Source of the DNA: Chrysaora quinquecirrha
Lineage: Eukaryota > Cnidaria > Scyphozoa > Semaeostomeae > Pelagiidae
Reading direction: 5' to 3'
NCBI GenBank assembly: GCA_014526335.1
Contig: JACTAT010000059.1
Location: 3,805,312-3,869,311 of the forward strand
Length of the DNA: 64,000 bases
Positions 20,886 to 35,300 of this stretch are shown in pieces; within the stretch, counting starts at the first letter, position 1, and every line of letters begins with the position of its first letter. A program made the translations under genes and the position numbers. The notes below the pieces were generated by a model. It had not been told where the DNA came from. It worked only from the letters and a program-made list of their open reading frames with translations, and did no database searches.

Positions 20886-23390
20886 TTTTTCTTATTTTGA
20901 ATTTTTGGCTTTTTGACCTTTTCAGTTTTTGACATTTGATTTTGCTTTACTTTTCCTTTTTGCAATTGCTTTTCCATTTTGATTTATTTTGGCAAATGGG
21001 TTTTCGTTTTCTATTTTGAATTTGAACTTTATCAATTTTTTTTTGCCTTTTACTTTGATTTTGAAATTGCCTTTTTCGGTTTTTGCTATTTTCTTTAAAT
21101 GCTTTTTAGCTTTTGACATTTTGTTGACCTTGTTATTTTGCCTTTTGAGTTTAATGTTTATCTTTTGACATTTGCTGTTAACCTTTTGATTTGAAAATGC
21201 TTTTCGGTTTTTATTTTGCTATTAAGCTTTAATTTTTTTGCATTGCGTTTTGGGTACTTTTGTTTGAAGTTTTCTGTTTTACCTTTTGCTATTTGGATTT
21301 AACACTTTTTGATAACTGGTTACTTTGTATTTTGCATTTAGCTTTTCATTTTTCATTTTATTATTCCTTTGCCTTTATCTATTGACCTTTTGGATGCTTT
21401 TAGTTTATGTTGATTTGATTTTGCATTTTGAATCTTTTATTTACTTTGAGCTTTTGCATTGATTGCTTTTTATTATTCTTTTGTTAATATTGGCTTAATT
21501 TACTTTTGCTTATTGATTTGATTGATTTGATAGAATGACTTTTAGATTTTGTTATTTGTTTTATGCATTATTTTGCCTATTTTCTTGCTTTGTTTATTTA
21601 ATTATTTTGTGTTGTTGTATTTTAGTTTTGCATTTTGCTTTGATTTTTGCGCTTTAATTTTATATGCTGTTTTGATTGCATTGTTTGTTAATTATCTCTT
21701 ATTTATTTTTATTTGATTTGTTTATTTGTGATGATTTGATCTATCTTTCTTAGCTTTTTATTAGCTTTATCTAATCTTAGTTATTTGTCATTAGTTTTGA
21801 TTTCATTTTGTATTGTTGACTTTTTTGCAATCTTTTTATTTTTGAATGTTTTATTATTGAATAGCTTTTATTGTGTTTATTTGCTATTTGATTATTTTAT
21901 TATTTGCTGTTATTATTTGATGTTTATCTTACTTGATTTTGATTATGATGATTATATTCTATTTATGCATTTTGTAGTTTATTTGATTTTTTTGCTTTGC
22001 ATTGTTATTTACTTGCCATTGTATACTTTCTGCTTAAATGCTATTTGATTAGCTATTTTCTTTGATATGCTATTTGTATTTATTATTATGTTATTTATTT
22101 TTATTTGAATGCTTTACATTTTGAATTGATTTTCATTAATCCTTTGCTTTAGATTGATTTTTGCATGTTGATTAATTTCATTTGCAATGCTTGTATTTTG
22201 GTTATTTTCATTTGTATTGCTTATTTGCTTATATTGTTATCTTTTTTGACATTGCTATCTATTAATTTTATTTGCTATTTTAGAGTTTGATTTTTGCTCT
22301 TTTGGTTTGATATTTTCTTTTTTTCTATGATTGCTATATTTTATTGTATATTGGCTTTATTTATTGACTTATTTTTTATTTATGTTTATCTTTTATTTTA
22401 GCTTTATTATTGCATTTCATTATATATTTTATATTTTCTATTATGCTTTTATTTCTTTAGTTTTGCATTTATTTTGAATTTATTTTGATTTGATTGTAAT
22501 GATTAGTTTTTATTACTGCATTCTTATTTGTTATTGCTTTCTATTTATTGCTGTTAGTTATTATTGTATTATTGATCGTTTATTTGATTTGGCTTGATTT
22601 TATGTTTTTGCATTTACTTATTTGATGCTATTAGTTGATTTTGATATTATTTTGCATTGATTTTGCTTTTGACTTATTTTTTAGTGCATTATTTGATGCA
22701 TTTCATTTTTATCTTTCTCTTTCATTTATTATTACATTTTCCTATTTTGATTTTTAGCTTTATTGATTGCATTATATTTGCTTAGATTGCCTATTTTAAT
22801 GCTATTTGACATTATTGTATTTATTTGATTTTTTTGATTTATCTTTATTTTGTAATGTTATTTGATCGTTTGATTGTATTTCTTTTAGATTTTTATTGCA
22901 TTTGTTGATGCCATTTTCTTGCTTATGCTATGATTGTTGTATTCGTTTTCATGTATTTTGATGTTAGTATTTTGATTTTGATCTTATTTGCCATTGCTTG
23001 CTCTTTATGCTTTTATTTGATTGTCTTCTTTGCTTTTGATCTATCTTTTGATATTTAATTTTGAGTATTTTTGATTTTTGCCTTTTGTATTGCTTATTTA
23101 TTATGCTGATTTCTTTGCTTTATGAGTTTTTGATTTTTATTATTTGCATTATTTTTGTATTAATTGATTTGATTTTGATTTTGCATTTTGTGATTTGTAT
23201 TGTATTGCTTATTTGCAATCTTTGATTTTGATATTTTTGATATTCTTCTAGCACCACCGTAGAGCTAGACTCACTACATAAGTCCCACTACTTCGCTCGA
23301 TGTTGTTGTTGTTGTTTTCCACAATCGCTCAGTGTGGTGCTTTTTATTGTTATATAGCTTATTTGCATTTGCTTTTATTATTTATGATTA
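20886..23390. repeat. T-rich strand-asymmetric low-complexity island between satellite blocks
   Basis: The stretch is built of degenerate words such as TTTTGATTTG, TTGCATTTTG and TTTATTTGC. The plus strand is strongly T-rich and very poor in C. It begins where a monomer breaks off after AATAGACCCTTTTT and ends where monomers resume at GGCTTTATTATAACC. The frame 21785-22048 is compositional and not a gene. Confidence 0.85.
23245..23339. repeat. Dispersed 95-bp repeat with (GTT)n, copy 2
   Basis: This is the near-identical partner of 18115-18209. It sits at the right end of the T-rich island, about 50 bp before the satellite resumes. Confidence 0.75.
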
Positions 23391-26300
23391 TTTGGCTTTA
23401 TTATAACCTTTTGACTGATTTGAATGGCTAAATAGACCCTTTTCAGGCTATTTTTGATGATTTTAGAAGATTTAGAAATCCTGGATTTTTGCCGATTTTT
23501 GCCCATTTTGCCTTAGTATAGCCTTACTTTTATGGCCAAAAGTGGGCGTTTTTCAGGATTTTTATTTTGTCTATTTTTTGACCAAATTGGCTTTATTATA
23601 ACCTTTTTGACGGATTTGAATGGCTAAATAGACCCTTTTCAGGCTATTGTCGATGATTTTAGAGGATTTAGAAATCCTGGATTTTTGCCGATTTTGCCTT
23701 AGTATAGCCTTACCTTTTTGGCCAAAAATGGGCGTTTTTCAGGGTTTTTATTTTGTCTATTTTTTGACCAAATTAGCTTTATTATAACCCTTTTGACTGA
23801 TTGGAATAGCTAAATAGACCCTTTTCAGGCTATTTTTGATGATTTTAGAAGATTTAGAAATCCTGGATTTTTGCCGATTTTTGCCCATTTTGCCTTAGTA
23901 TAGCCTTACCTTTTTGGCCAAAAATGGGCGTTTTTCAGGGTTTTTATTTTGTCTATTTTTTGACCAAATTAGCTTTATTATAACCTTTTTGACTGATTGG
24001 AATGGCTAAATAGACCCTTTTCAGGATATTTTTGATGATTTTAGAAGATTTGGAAGTCCTGGATTTTCGCCGATTTTTGCCCATTTTGCCTTAGTATAGC
24101 CTTACCTTTTGGCCAAAATGGGCGTTTTTCAGGACTTTTATTTTGTCTATTTTTGACCAAATTAGCTTTATTATAACCTTTTGACTGATTGGAATGGCTA
24201 AATAGACCCTTTTCAGGCTATTTTTGATGATTTTAGAAGATTTGGAAATCCTGGATTTTTGCCGATTTTTGCCCATTTTGCCTTAGTATAGCCTTACCTT
24301 TTGGCCAAAATGGGCGTTTTTCAGGACTTTTATTTTGTCTATTTTTTGACCAAATTGGCTTTATTATAACCTTTTGACTGATTTGAATGGCTAAATAGAC
24401 CCTTTTCAGGCTATTTTGATGATTTTAGAAGATTTGGGAATCCTGGATTTTGCTGATTTTTGCCCATTTTGCCTTAGTATAGCCTTACCTTTTGGCCAAA
24501 ATGGGCGTTTTCAGGATTTTTATTTTATCTATTTTGTAACCAAATTGGCTTTATTATAACCTTTTGACTGATTTGAATGGCTAAATAGACCCTTTTCAGG
24601 CTATTTTGATGATTTTAGAAGATTTAGAAATCCTGGATTTTTGCCGATTTTTGCCCATTTTGCCTTAGTATAGCCTTACTTTTATGGCCAAAAGTGGGCG
24701 TTTTTCAGGATTTTATTTTGTCTATTTTTGACCAAATTGGCTTTATTATAACCTTTTGACGGATTTGAATGGCTAAATAGACCCTTTTCAGGATATTTTG
24801 ATGATTTTAGAAGATTTGGAAGTCCTGGATTTTTGCCGATTTTTGCCCATTTTGCCTTAGTATAGCCTTACCTTTTGGCCAAAATGGGCGTTTTTCAGGG
24901 TTTTATTTTGTCTATTTTTGACCAAATTGGCTTTATTATAACCTTTTGACTGATTGGAATGGCTAAATAGATCCTTTTCAGGCTATTTTTGATGATTTTA
25001 GAAGATTTAGAAATCCTGGATTTTTGCCGATTTTGCCCATTTTGCCTTAGTATAGCCTTACCTTTTTGGCCAAAATGGGCGTTTTTCAGGGTTTTATTTT
25101 GTCTATTTTTGACCAAATAGGCATTATTATAACCTTTTGACTGATTGAATGGCTAAATAGACCCTTTTCAGGGTATTTTGATGATTTTAGAAGATTTAGA
25201 AATCCTGGATTTTTGCCGAATTTTGCCTTAGTATAGCCTTACCTTTTGGCCAAAATGGGCGTTTTTCAGGGTTTTTATTTTGTCTATTTTTGACCAAATA
25301 GGCATTATTATAACCTTTTGACTGATTTGAATGACTAAATAGACCCTTTTCAGGCTATTGTCGATGATTTTAGAGGATTTAGAAATCCTGGATTTTTGCC
25401 GATTTTGCCTTAGTATAGCCTTACCTTTTTGGCCAAAAATGGGCGTTTTCAGGGTTTTACTTTGTCTATTTTTGACCAAATTAGCTTTATTATAACCTTT
25501 TGACTGATTGGAATGGCTAAATAGACCCTTTTCAGGCGATTTTGATGATTTTAGAAGTTTTAGAAATCCTAGATTTTTGCCGATCTTTGCCCATTTTGCC
25601 TTAGTATAGCCTCACCTATTTGGCCAAAAATGGGCGTTTTTTAGGGTTTTTATTTTGTCTATTTTTTGACCAAATTAGCTTTATTATAACCTTTTTGACT
25701 GATTGGAATGGCTAAATAGATCCTTTTCAGGCTATTTTTGATGATTTTAGAAGATTTAGAAATCCTGGATTTTTGCCGATTTTTGCCCATTTTGCCTTAG
25801 TATAGCCTTACCTTTTGGCCAAAAATGGGCGTTTTCAGGGTTTTATTTTGTCTATTTTTGACCAAATTGGCTTTATTATAACCTTTTTGACTGATTGGAA
25901 TGGCTAAATAGACCCTTTTCAGGATATTTTTGATGATTTTAGAAGATTTGGAAGTCCTGGATTTTCGCCGATTTTTGCCCATTTTGCCTTAGTATAGCCT
26001 TACCTTTTTGGCCAAAAATGGGCGTTTTTCAGGGTTTTTACTTTGTCTATTTTTTGACCAAATTAGCTTCATTATAACCTTTTTGACTGATTGGAATGGC
26101 TAAATAGACCCTTTTCAGGCTATTTTGATGATTTTAGAAGTTTTAGAAATCCTAGATTTTTGCCGATTTTTGCCCATTTTGCCTTAGTATAACCTTACCT
26201 TTTTGGCCAAAAATGGCGTTTTTTCAGGGTTTTTATTTTGACTATTTTTTGACAAAAAAAGCTTTATTATAACCTTTTGACTGATTGAATGGCTAAATAG

Positions 26301-29300
26301 ACCCTTTTCAGGCTATTTTGATGACTTTAGAAGATTTAGAGATCCTGGATTTTTGCCGATTTTTGCCCATTTTGCCTTAGTATAGCCTTACCTTTTTGGC
26401 CAAAATGGGCGTTTTTCAGGACTTTATTTTGTCTATTTTTGACCAAATTGGCTTTATTATAACCTTTTGACTGATTTGAATGGCTAAATAGACCCTTTTC
26501 AGGCTATTTTGATGATTTTAGAAGATTTGGAAATCCTGGATTTTTGCTGATTTTTGCCCATTTTGCCTTAGTATAGCCTTACCTTTTGGCCAAAAATGGG
26601 CGTTTTTCAGGACTTTTATTTTGTCTATTTTTGACCAAATTGGCTTTATTATAACCTTTTGACTGATTTGAATGGCTAAATAGACCCTTTTCAGGCTATT
26701 TTTGATGATTTTAGAAGATTTGGGAATCCTGGATTTTGCTGATTTTTGCCCATTTTGCCTTAGTATAGCCTTACCTTTTGGCCAAAAATGGGCGTTTTCA
26801 GGTTTTTATTTTGTCTATTTTTGACCAAATTGGCTTTATTATAACCTTTTTGACTGATTGGAATGGCTAAATAGACCCTTTTCAGGATATTTTTGATGAT
26901 TTTAGAAGATTTGGAAGTCCTGGATTTTCGCCGATTTTTGCCCATTTTGCCTTAGTATAGCCTTACCTTTTTGGCCAAAAATGGGCGTTTTTCAGGGTTT
27001 TTACTTTGTCTATTTTTTGACCAAATTAGCTTTATTATAACCTTTTTGACTGATTGGAATGGCTAAATAGACCCTTTTCAGGCTATTTTTGATGATTTTA
27101 GAAGTTTTAGAAATCCTAGATTTTTGCCGATTTTTGCCCATTTTGCCTTAGTATAGCCTTACCTTTTTGGCCAAAAATGGCGTTTTTTCAGGGTTTTTAT
27201 TTTGACTATTTTTTGACAAAAAAAGCTTTATTATAACCTTTTTGACTGATTGGAATGGCTAAATAGACCCTTTTCAGGCTATTTTTGATGACTTTAGAAG
27301 ATTTAGAGATCCTGGATTTTTGCCGATTTTTGCCCATTTTGCCTTAGTATAGCCTTACCTTTTGGCCAAAATGGGCGTTTTTCAGGACTTTTATTTTGTC
27401 TATTTTTTGACCAAATTGGCTTTATTATAACCTTTTGACTGATTTGAATGGCTAAATAGACCCTTTTCAGGCTATTTTTGATGATTTTAGAAGATTTGGA
27501 AATCCTGGATTTTTGCTGATTTTTGCCCATTTTGCCTTAGTATAGCCTTACCTTTTTGGCCAAAAATGGGCGTTTTTCAGGACTTTTATTTTGTCTATTT
27601 TTTGACCAAATTGGCTTTATTATAACCTTTTGACTGATTTGAATGGCTAAATAGACCCTTTTCAGGCTATTTTTGATGATTTTAGAAGATTTGGGAATCC
27701 TGGATTTTTGCTGATTTTTGCCCATTTTGCCTTAGTATAGCCTTACCTTTTTGGCCAAAAATGGGCGTTTTTCAGGATTTTTATTTTATCTATTTTGTAA
27801 CCAAATTGGCTTTATTATAACCTTTTTGACTGATTTGAATGGCTAAATAGACCCTTTTCAGGCTATTTTTGATGATTTTAGAAGATTTAGAAATCCTGGA
27901 TTTTTGCCGATTTTTGCCCATTTTGCCTTAGTATAGCCTTACTTTTATGGCCAAAAGTGGGCGTTTTTCAGGATTTTTATTTTGTCTATTTTTTGACCAA
28001 ATTGGCTTTATTATAACCTTTTTGACGGATTTGAATGGCTAAATAGACCCTTTTCAGGATATTTTTGATGATTTTAGAAGATTTGGAAGTCCTGGATTTT
28101 TGCCGATTTTTGCCCATTTTGCCTTAGTATAGCCTTACCTTTTTGGCCAAAAATGGGCGTTTTTCAGGGTTTTTATTTTGTCTATTTTTTGACCAAATTG
28201 GCTTTATTATAACCTTTTTGACTGATTGGAATGGCTAAATAGATCCTTTTCAGGCTATTTTTGATGATTTTAGAAGATTTAGAAATCCTGGATTTTTGCC
28301 GATTTTTGCCCATTTTGCCTTAGTATAGCCTTACCTTTTTGGCGAAAAATGGGCGTTTTTCAGGGTTTTTATTTTGTCTATTTTTTGACCAAATAGGCAT
28401 TATTATAACCTTTTTGACTGATTGGAATGGCTAAATAGACCCTTTTCAGGGTATTTTTGATGATTTTAGAAGATTTAGAAATCCTGGATTTTTGCCGAAT
28501 TTTGCCTTAGTATATAGCCTTAGCTTTTTGGCCAAAAATGGGCGTTTTTCAGGGTTTTTATTTTGTCTATTTTTTGACCAAATAGGCATTATTATAACCT
28601 TTTTGACTGATTTGAATGACTAAATAGACCCTTTTCAGGCTATTGTCGATGATTTTAGAGGATTTAGAAATCCTGGATTTTTGCCGATTTTGCCTTAGTA
28701 TAGCCTTACCTTTTTGGCCAAAAATGGGCGTTTTTCAGGGTTTTTACTTTGTCTATTTTTTGACCAAATTAGCTTTATTATAACCTTTTTGACTGATTGG
28801 AATGGCTAAATAGACCCTTTTCAGGCTATTTTTGATGATTTTAGAAGTTTTAGAAATCCTAGATTTTTGCCGATCTTTGCCCATTTTGCCTTAGTATAGC
28901 CTCACCTATTTGGCCAAAAATGGGCGTTTTTTAGGGTTTTTATTTTGTCTATTTTTTGACCAAATTAGCTTTATTATAACCTTTTTGACTGATTGGAATG
29001 GCTAAATAGATCCTTTTCAGGCTATTTTTGATGATTTTAGAAGATTTAGAAATCCTGGATTTTTGCCGATTTTTGCCCATTTTGCCTTAGTATAGCCTTA
29101 CCTTTTGGCCAAAATGGGCGTTTTTCAGGGTTTTATTTTGTCTATTTTTGACCAAATTGGCTTTATTATAACCTTTTGACTGATTGGAATGGCTAAATAG
29201 ACCCTTTTCAGGATATTTTGATGATTTTAGAAGATTTGAAGTCCTGGATTTTCGCCGATTTTTGCCCATTTTGCCTTAGTATAGCCTTACCTTTTTGGCC

Positions 29301-32300
29301 AAAAATGGGCGTTTTTCAGGGTTTTACTTTGTCTATTTTTGACCAAATTAGCTTTATTATAACCTTTTGACTGATTGGAATGGCTAAATAGACCCTTTTC
29401 AGGCTATTTTTGATGATTTTAGAAGTTTTAGAAATCCTAGATTTTTGCCGATTTTTGCCCATTTTGCCTTAGTATAGCCTTACCTTTTTGGCCAAAAATG
29501 GCGTTTTTTCAGGGTTTTTATTTTCACTATTTTTTGACAAAAAAAGCTTTATTATAACCTTTTTGACTGATTGGAATGGCTAAATAGACCCTTTTCAGGC
29601 TATTTTTGATGACTTTAGAAGATTTAGAGATCCTGGATTTTTGCCGATTTTTGCCCATTTTGCCTTAGTATAGCCTTACCTTTTTGGCCAAAAATGGGCG
29701 TTTTTCAGGACTTTTATTTTGTCTATTTTTTGACCAAATTGGCTTTATTATAACCTTTTGACTGATTTGAATGGCTAAATAGACCCTTTTCAGGCTATTT
29801 TTGATGATTTTAGAAGATTTGGAAATCCTGGATTTTTGCTGATTTTTGCCCATTTTGCCTTAGTATAGCCTTACCTTTTTGGCCAAAAATGGGCGTATTT
29901 CAGGATTTTTATTTTATCTATTTTGTAACCAAATTGGCTTTATTATAACCTTTTTGACTGATTTGAATGGCTAAATAGACCCTTTTCAGGCTATTTTTGA
30001 TGATTTTAGAAGATTTAGAAATCCTGGATTTTTGCCGATTTTTGCCCATTTTGCCTTAGTATAGCCTTACTTTTATGGCCAAAAGTGGGCGTTTTTCAGG
30101 ATTTTTATTTTGTCTATTTTTTGACCAAATTGGCTTTATTACAACCTTTTTGACGGATTTGAATGGCTAAATAGACCCTTTTCAGGCTATTGTCGATGAT
30201 TTTAGAGGATTTAGAAATCCTGGATTTTTGCCGATTTTGCCTTAGTATAGCCTTACCTTTTTGGCCAAAAATGGGCGTTTTTCAGGGTTTTTATTTTGTC
30301 TATTTTTTGACCAAATTAGCTTTATTATAACCCTTTTGACTGATTGGAATAGCTAAATAGACCCTTTTCAGGCTATTTTTGATGATTTTAGAAGATTTAG
30401 AAATCTTGGATTTTTGCCGATTTTTGCCCATTTTGCCTTAGCATAGCCTTACCTTTTTGGCCAAAAATGGGCGCTTTTCAGGGTTTCTATTTTGTCTATT
30501 TTTTGACCAAATTGGCTTTATTATAACGTTTTTGACTGATTGGAATGGCTAAATAGACCCTTTTCAGTCTATTTTTGATGATTTTAGAAGATTTAGAAAT
30601 CCTGGATTTTTGCCGATTTTTGCCGATTTTGCCTTAGTATAGCCTTACCTTTTTGGCCAAAAATGGGCGTTTTTCAGGGTTTTTACTTTGTCTATTTTTT
30701 GACCAAATTGGCTTTATTATAACCTTTTGACTGATTTGAATGGCTAAATAGACCCTTTTCAGGCTATTTTTGATGATTTTAGAAGATTTGGGAATCCTGG
30801 ATTTTTGCTGATTTTTGCCCATTTTGCCTTAGTATAGCCTTACCTTTTTGGCCAAAAATGGGCGTTTTTCAGGATTTTTATTTTATCTATTTTGTAACCA
30901 AATTGGCTTTATTATAACCTTTTTGACTGATTTGAATGGCTAAATAGACCCTTTTCAGGCTATTTTTGATGATTTTAGAAGATTTAGAAATCCTGGATTT
31001 TTGCCGCTTTTTGCCCATTTTGCCTTAGTATAGCCTTACTTTTATGGCCAAAAGTGGGCGTTTTTCAGGATTTTTATTTTGTCTATTTTTTGACCAAATT
31101 GGCTTTATTATAACCTTTTTGACGGATTTGAATGGCTAAATAGACCCTTTTCAGGCTATTGTCGATGATTTTAGAGGATTTAGAAATCCTGGATTTTTGC
31201 CGATTTTGCCTTAGTATGGCCTTACCTTTTTGGCCAAAAATGGGCGTTTTTCAGGGTTTTTTACTTTGTCTATTTTTTGACCAAATTAGCTTTATTATAA
31301 CCTTTTTGACTGATTGGAATGGCTAAATAGACCCTTTTCAGGCTATTTTTGATGATTTTAGAAGTTTTAGAAATCCTAGATTTTTGCCGATTTTTGCCCA
31401 TTTTGCCTTAGTATAGCCTCACCTTTTTGGCCAAAAATGGGCGTTTTTTAGGGTCTTTATTTTGTCTATTTTTTGACCAAATTAGCTTTATTATAACCTT
31501 TTTGACTGATTGGAATGGCTAAATAGACCCTTTTCAGGCTATTTTTGATGATTTTAGAAGATTTAGAAATCCTGGATTTTTGCCGATTTTTGCCGATTTT
31601 GCCTTAGTATAGCCTTACCTTTTTGGCCCAAAATGGGAGTTTTTCAGGGTTTTTATTTTGTCTATTTTTTGACCAAATTGGCTTTATTATAACCTTTTTG
31701 ACTGATTGGAATGGCTAAATAGACCCTTTTCAGGATATTTTTGATGATTTTAGAAGATTTGGAAGTCCTGGATTTTCGCCGATTTTTGCCCATTTTGCCT
31801 TAGTATAGCCTTTCCTTTTGGCCAAAATGGGCGTTTTCAGGGTTTTTACTTTGTCTATTTTTGACCAAATTGGCTTTATTATAACCTTTTGACTGATTGG
31901 AATGGCTAAATAGACCCTTTTCAGGATATTTTGATGATTTTAGAAGATTTGGAAGTCCTGGATTTTCGCCGATTTTTGCCCATTTTGCCTTAGTATAGCC
32001 TTACTTTTATGGCCAAAAGTGGGCGTTTTCAGGGTTCTTATTTTGTCTATTTTTTGACCAAATTGGCTTTATTATAACCTTTTTGACTGATTGGAATGGC
32101 TAAATAGACCCTTTTCAGGATATTTTTGATGATTTTAGAAGATTTGGAAGTCCTGGATTTTCGCCGATTTTTGCCCATTTTGCCTTAGTATAGCCTTACT
32201 TTTATGGCCAAAAGTGGGCGTTTTTCAGGGTTTTTACTTTGTCTATTTTTGACCAAATTGGCTTTATTATAACCTTTTGACTGATTGGAATGGCTAAATA

Positions 32301-35300
32301 GACCCTTTTCAGGATATTTTGATGATTTTAGAAGATTTGGAAGTCCTGGATTTTCGCCGATTTTGCCCATTTTGCCTTAGTATAGCCTTACTTTTATGGC
32401 CAAAAGTGGGCGTTTTTCAGGGTTTTATTTTGTCTATTTTTGACCAAATTGGCTTTATTATAACCTTTTGACTGATTGGAATGGCTAAATAGACCCTTTT
32501 CAGGATATTTTGATGATTTTAGAAGATTTGGAAGTCCTGGATTTTTGCCGATTTTTGCCCATTTTGCCTTAGTATAGCCTTACCTTTTGGCCAAAATGGG
32601 CGTTTTCAGGTTTTATTTTGTCTATTTTTGACCAAATTGGCTTTATTATAACCTTTTGACTGATTGGAATGGCTAAATAGACCCTTTTCAGGATATTTTG
32701 ATGATTTTAGAAGATTTGGAAGTCCTGGATTTTCGCCGATTTTTGCCCATTTTGCCTTAGTATAGCCTTACCTTTTTGGCCAAAAATGGGCGTTTTTCAG
32801 GGTTTTTACTTTGTCTATTTTTTGACCAAATTGGCTTTATTATAACCTTTTGACTGATTTGAATGGCTAAATAGACCCTTTTCAGGCTATTTTTGATGAT
32901 TTTAGAAGATTTGGAAATCCTGGATTTTTGCTGATTTTTGCCGATTTTGCCTTAGTATAGCCTTACCTTTTTGGCCAAAAATGGGCGTTTTTCAGGTTTT
33001 TTACTTTGTCTATTTTTTGACCAAATTAGCTTTATTATAACCTTTTTGACTGATTGGAATGGCTAAATAGACCCTTTTCAGTCTATTTTTGATGATTTTA
33101 GAAGTTTTAGAAATCCTAGATTTTTGCCGATTTTTGCCCATTTTGCCTTAGTATAGCCTTACCTTTTTGGCCAAAAATGGCGTTTTTCAGGGTTTTTATT
33201 TTGACTATTTTTTGACAAAATAAGCTGTATTATAACCTTTTTGACTGATTGGAATGGCTAAATAGACCCTTTTCAGGCTATTTTTGATGATTTTAGAAGT
33301 TTTAGAAATCCTAGATTTTTGCCGATTTTTGCCCATTTTGCCTTAGTATAGCCTTACCTTTTTGGCCAAAAATGGCGTTTTTTCAGGGTTTTTATTTTGA
33401 CTATTTTTTGACAAAAAAAGCTTTATTATAACCTTTTTGACTGATTGGAATGGCTAAATAGACCCTTTTCAGGCTATTTTTGATGACTTTAGAAGATTTA
33501 GAGATCCTGGATTTTTGCCGATTTTTGCCCATTTTGCCTTAGTATAGCCTTACCTTTTTGGCCAAAAATGGGCGTTTTTCTGGACTTTTATTTTGTCTAT
33601 TTTTTGACCAAATTGGCTTTATTATAACCTTTTGACTGATTTGAATGGCTAAATAGACCCTTTTCAGGCTATTTTTGATGATTTTAGAAGATTTGGAAAT
33701 CCTGGATTTTTGCTGATTTTTGCCCATTTTGCCTTAGTATAGCCTTACCTTTTGGCCAAAAATGGGCGTATTTCAGGATTTTATTTTATCTATTTTGTAA
33801 CCAAATTGGCTTTATTATAACCTTTTGACTGATTTGAATGGCTAAATAGACCCTTTTCAGGCTATTTTGATGATTTTAGAAGATTTAGAAATCCTGGATT
33901 TTTGCCGATTTTTGCCCATTTTGCCTTAGTATAGCCTTACTTTTATGGCCAAAAGTGGGCGTTTTTCAGGATTTTTATTTTGTCTATTTTTTGACCAAAT
34001 TGGCTTTATTACAACCTTTTTGACGGATTTGAATGGCTAAATAGACCCTTTTCAGGCTATTGTCGATGATTTTAGAGGATTTAGAAATCCTGGATTTTTG
34101 CCGATTTTGCCTTAGTATAGCCTTACCTTTTTGGCCAAAAATGGGCGTTTTTCAGGGTTTTTATTTTGTCTATTTTTTGACCAAATTAGCTTTATTATAA
34201 CCCTTTTGACTGATTGGAATAGCTAAATAGACCCTTTTCAGGCTATTTTTGATGATTTTAGAAGATTTAGAAATCTTGGATTTTTGCCGATTTTTGCCCA
34301 TTTTGCCTTAGTATAGCCTTACCTTTTGGCCAAAATGGGCGCTTTTCAGGGTTTCTATTTTGTCTATTTTTGACCAAATTGGCTTTATTATAACGTTTTG
34401 ACTGATTGGAATGGCTAAATAGACCCTTTTCAGTCTATTTTGATGATTTTAGAAGATTTAGAAATCCTGGATTTTTGCCGATTTTTGCCGATTTTGCCTT
34501 AGTATAGCCTTACCTTTTGGCCAAAAATGGGCGTTTTTCAGGGTTTTACTTTGTCTATTTTTGACCAAATTGGCTTTATTATAACCTTTTGACTGATTTG
34601 AATGGCTAAATAGACTCTTTTCAGGCTATTTTGATGATTTTAGAAGATTTGGGAATCCTGGATTTTTGCTGATTTTTGCCCATTTTGCCTTAGTATAGCC
34701 TTACCTTTTGGCCAAAAATGGGCGTTTTTCAGGATTTTATTTTATCTATTTTGTAACCAAATTGGCTTTATTATAACCTTTTGACTGATTTGAATGGCTA
34801 AATAGACCCTTTTCAGGCTATTTTTGATGATTTTAGAAGATTTAGAAATCCTGGATTTTTGCCGCTTTTTGCCCATTTTGCCTTAGTATAGCCTTACTTT
34901 TATGGCCAAAAGTGGGCGTTTTTCAGGATTTTTATTTTGTCTATTTTTTGACCAAATTGGCTTTATTATAACCTTTTTGACGGATTTGAATGGCTAAATA
35001 GACCCTTTTCAGGCTATTGTCGATGATTTTAGAGGATTTAGAAATCCTGGATTTTTGCCGATTTTGCCTTAGTATAGCCTTACCTTTTTGGCCAAAAATG
35101 GGCGTTTTTCAGGGTTTTTACTTTGTCTATTTTTTGACCAAATTAGCTTTATTATAACCTTTTTGACTGATTGGAATGGCTAAATAGACCCTTTTCAGGC
35201 TATTTTTGATGATTTTAGAAGTTTTAGAAATCCTAGATTTTTGCCGATTTTGCCCATTTTGCCTTAGTATAGCCTCACCTTTTGGCCAAAATGGGCGTTT

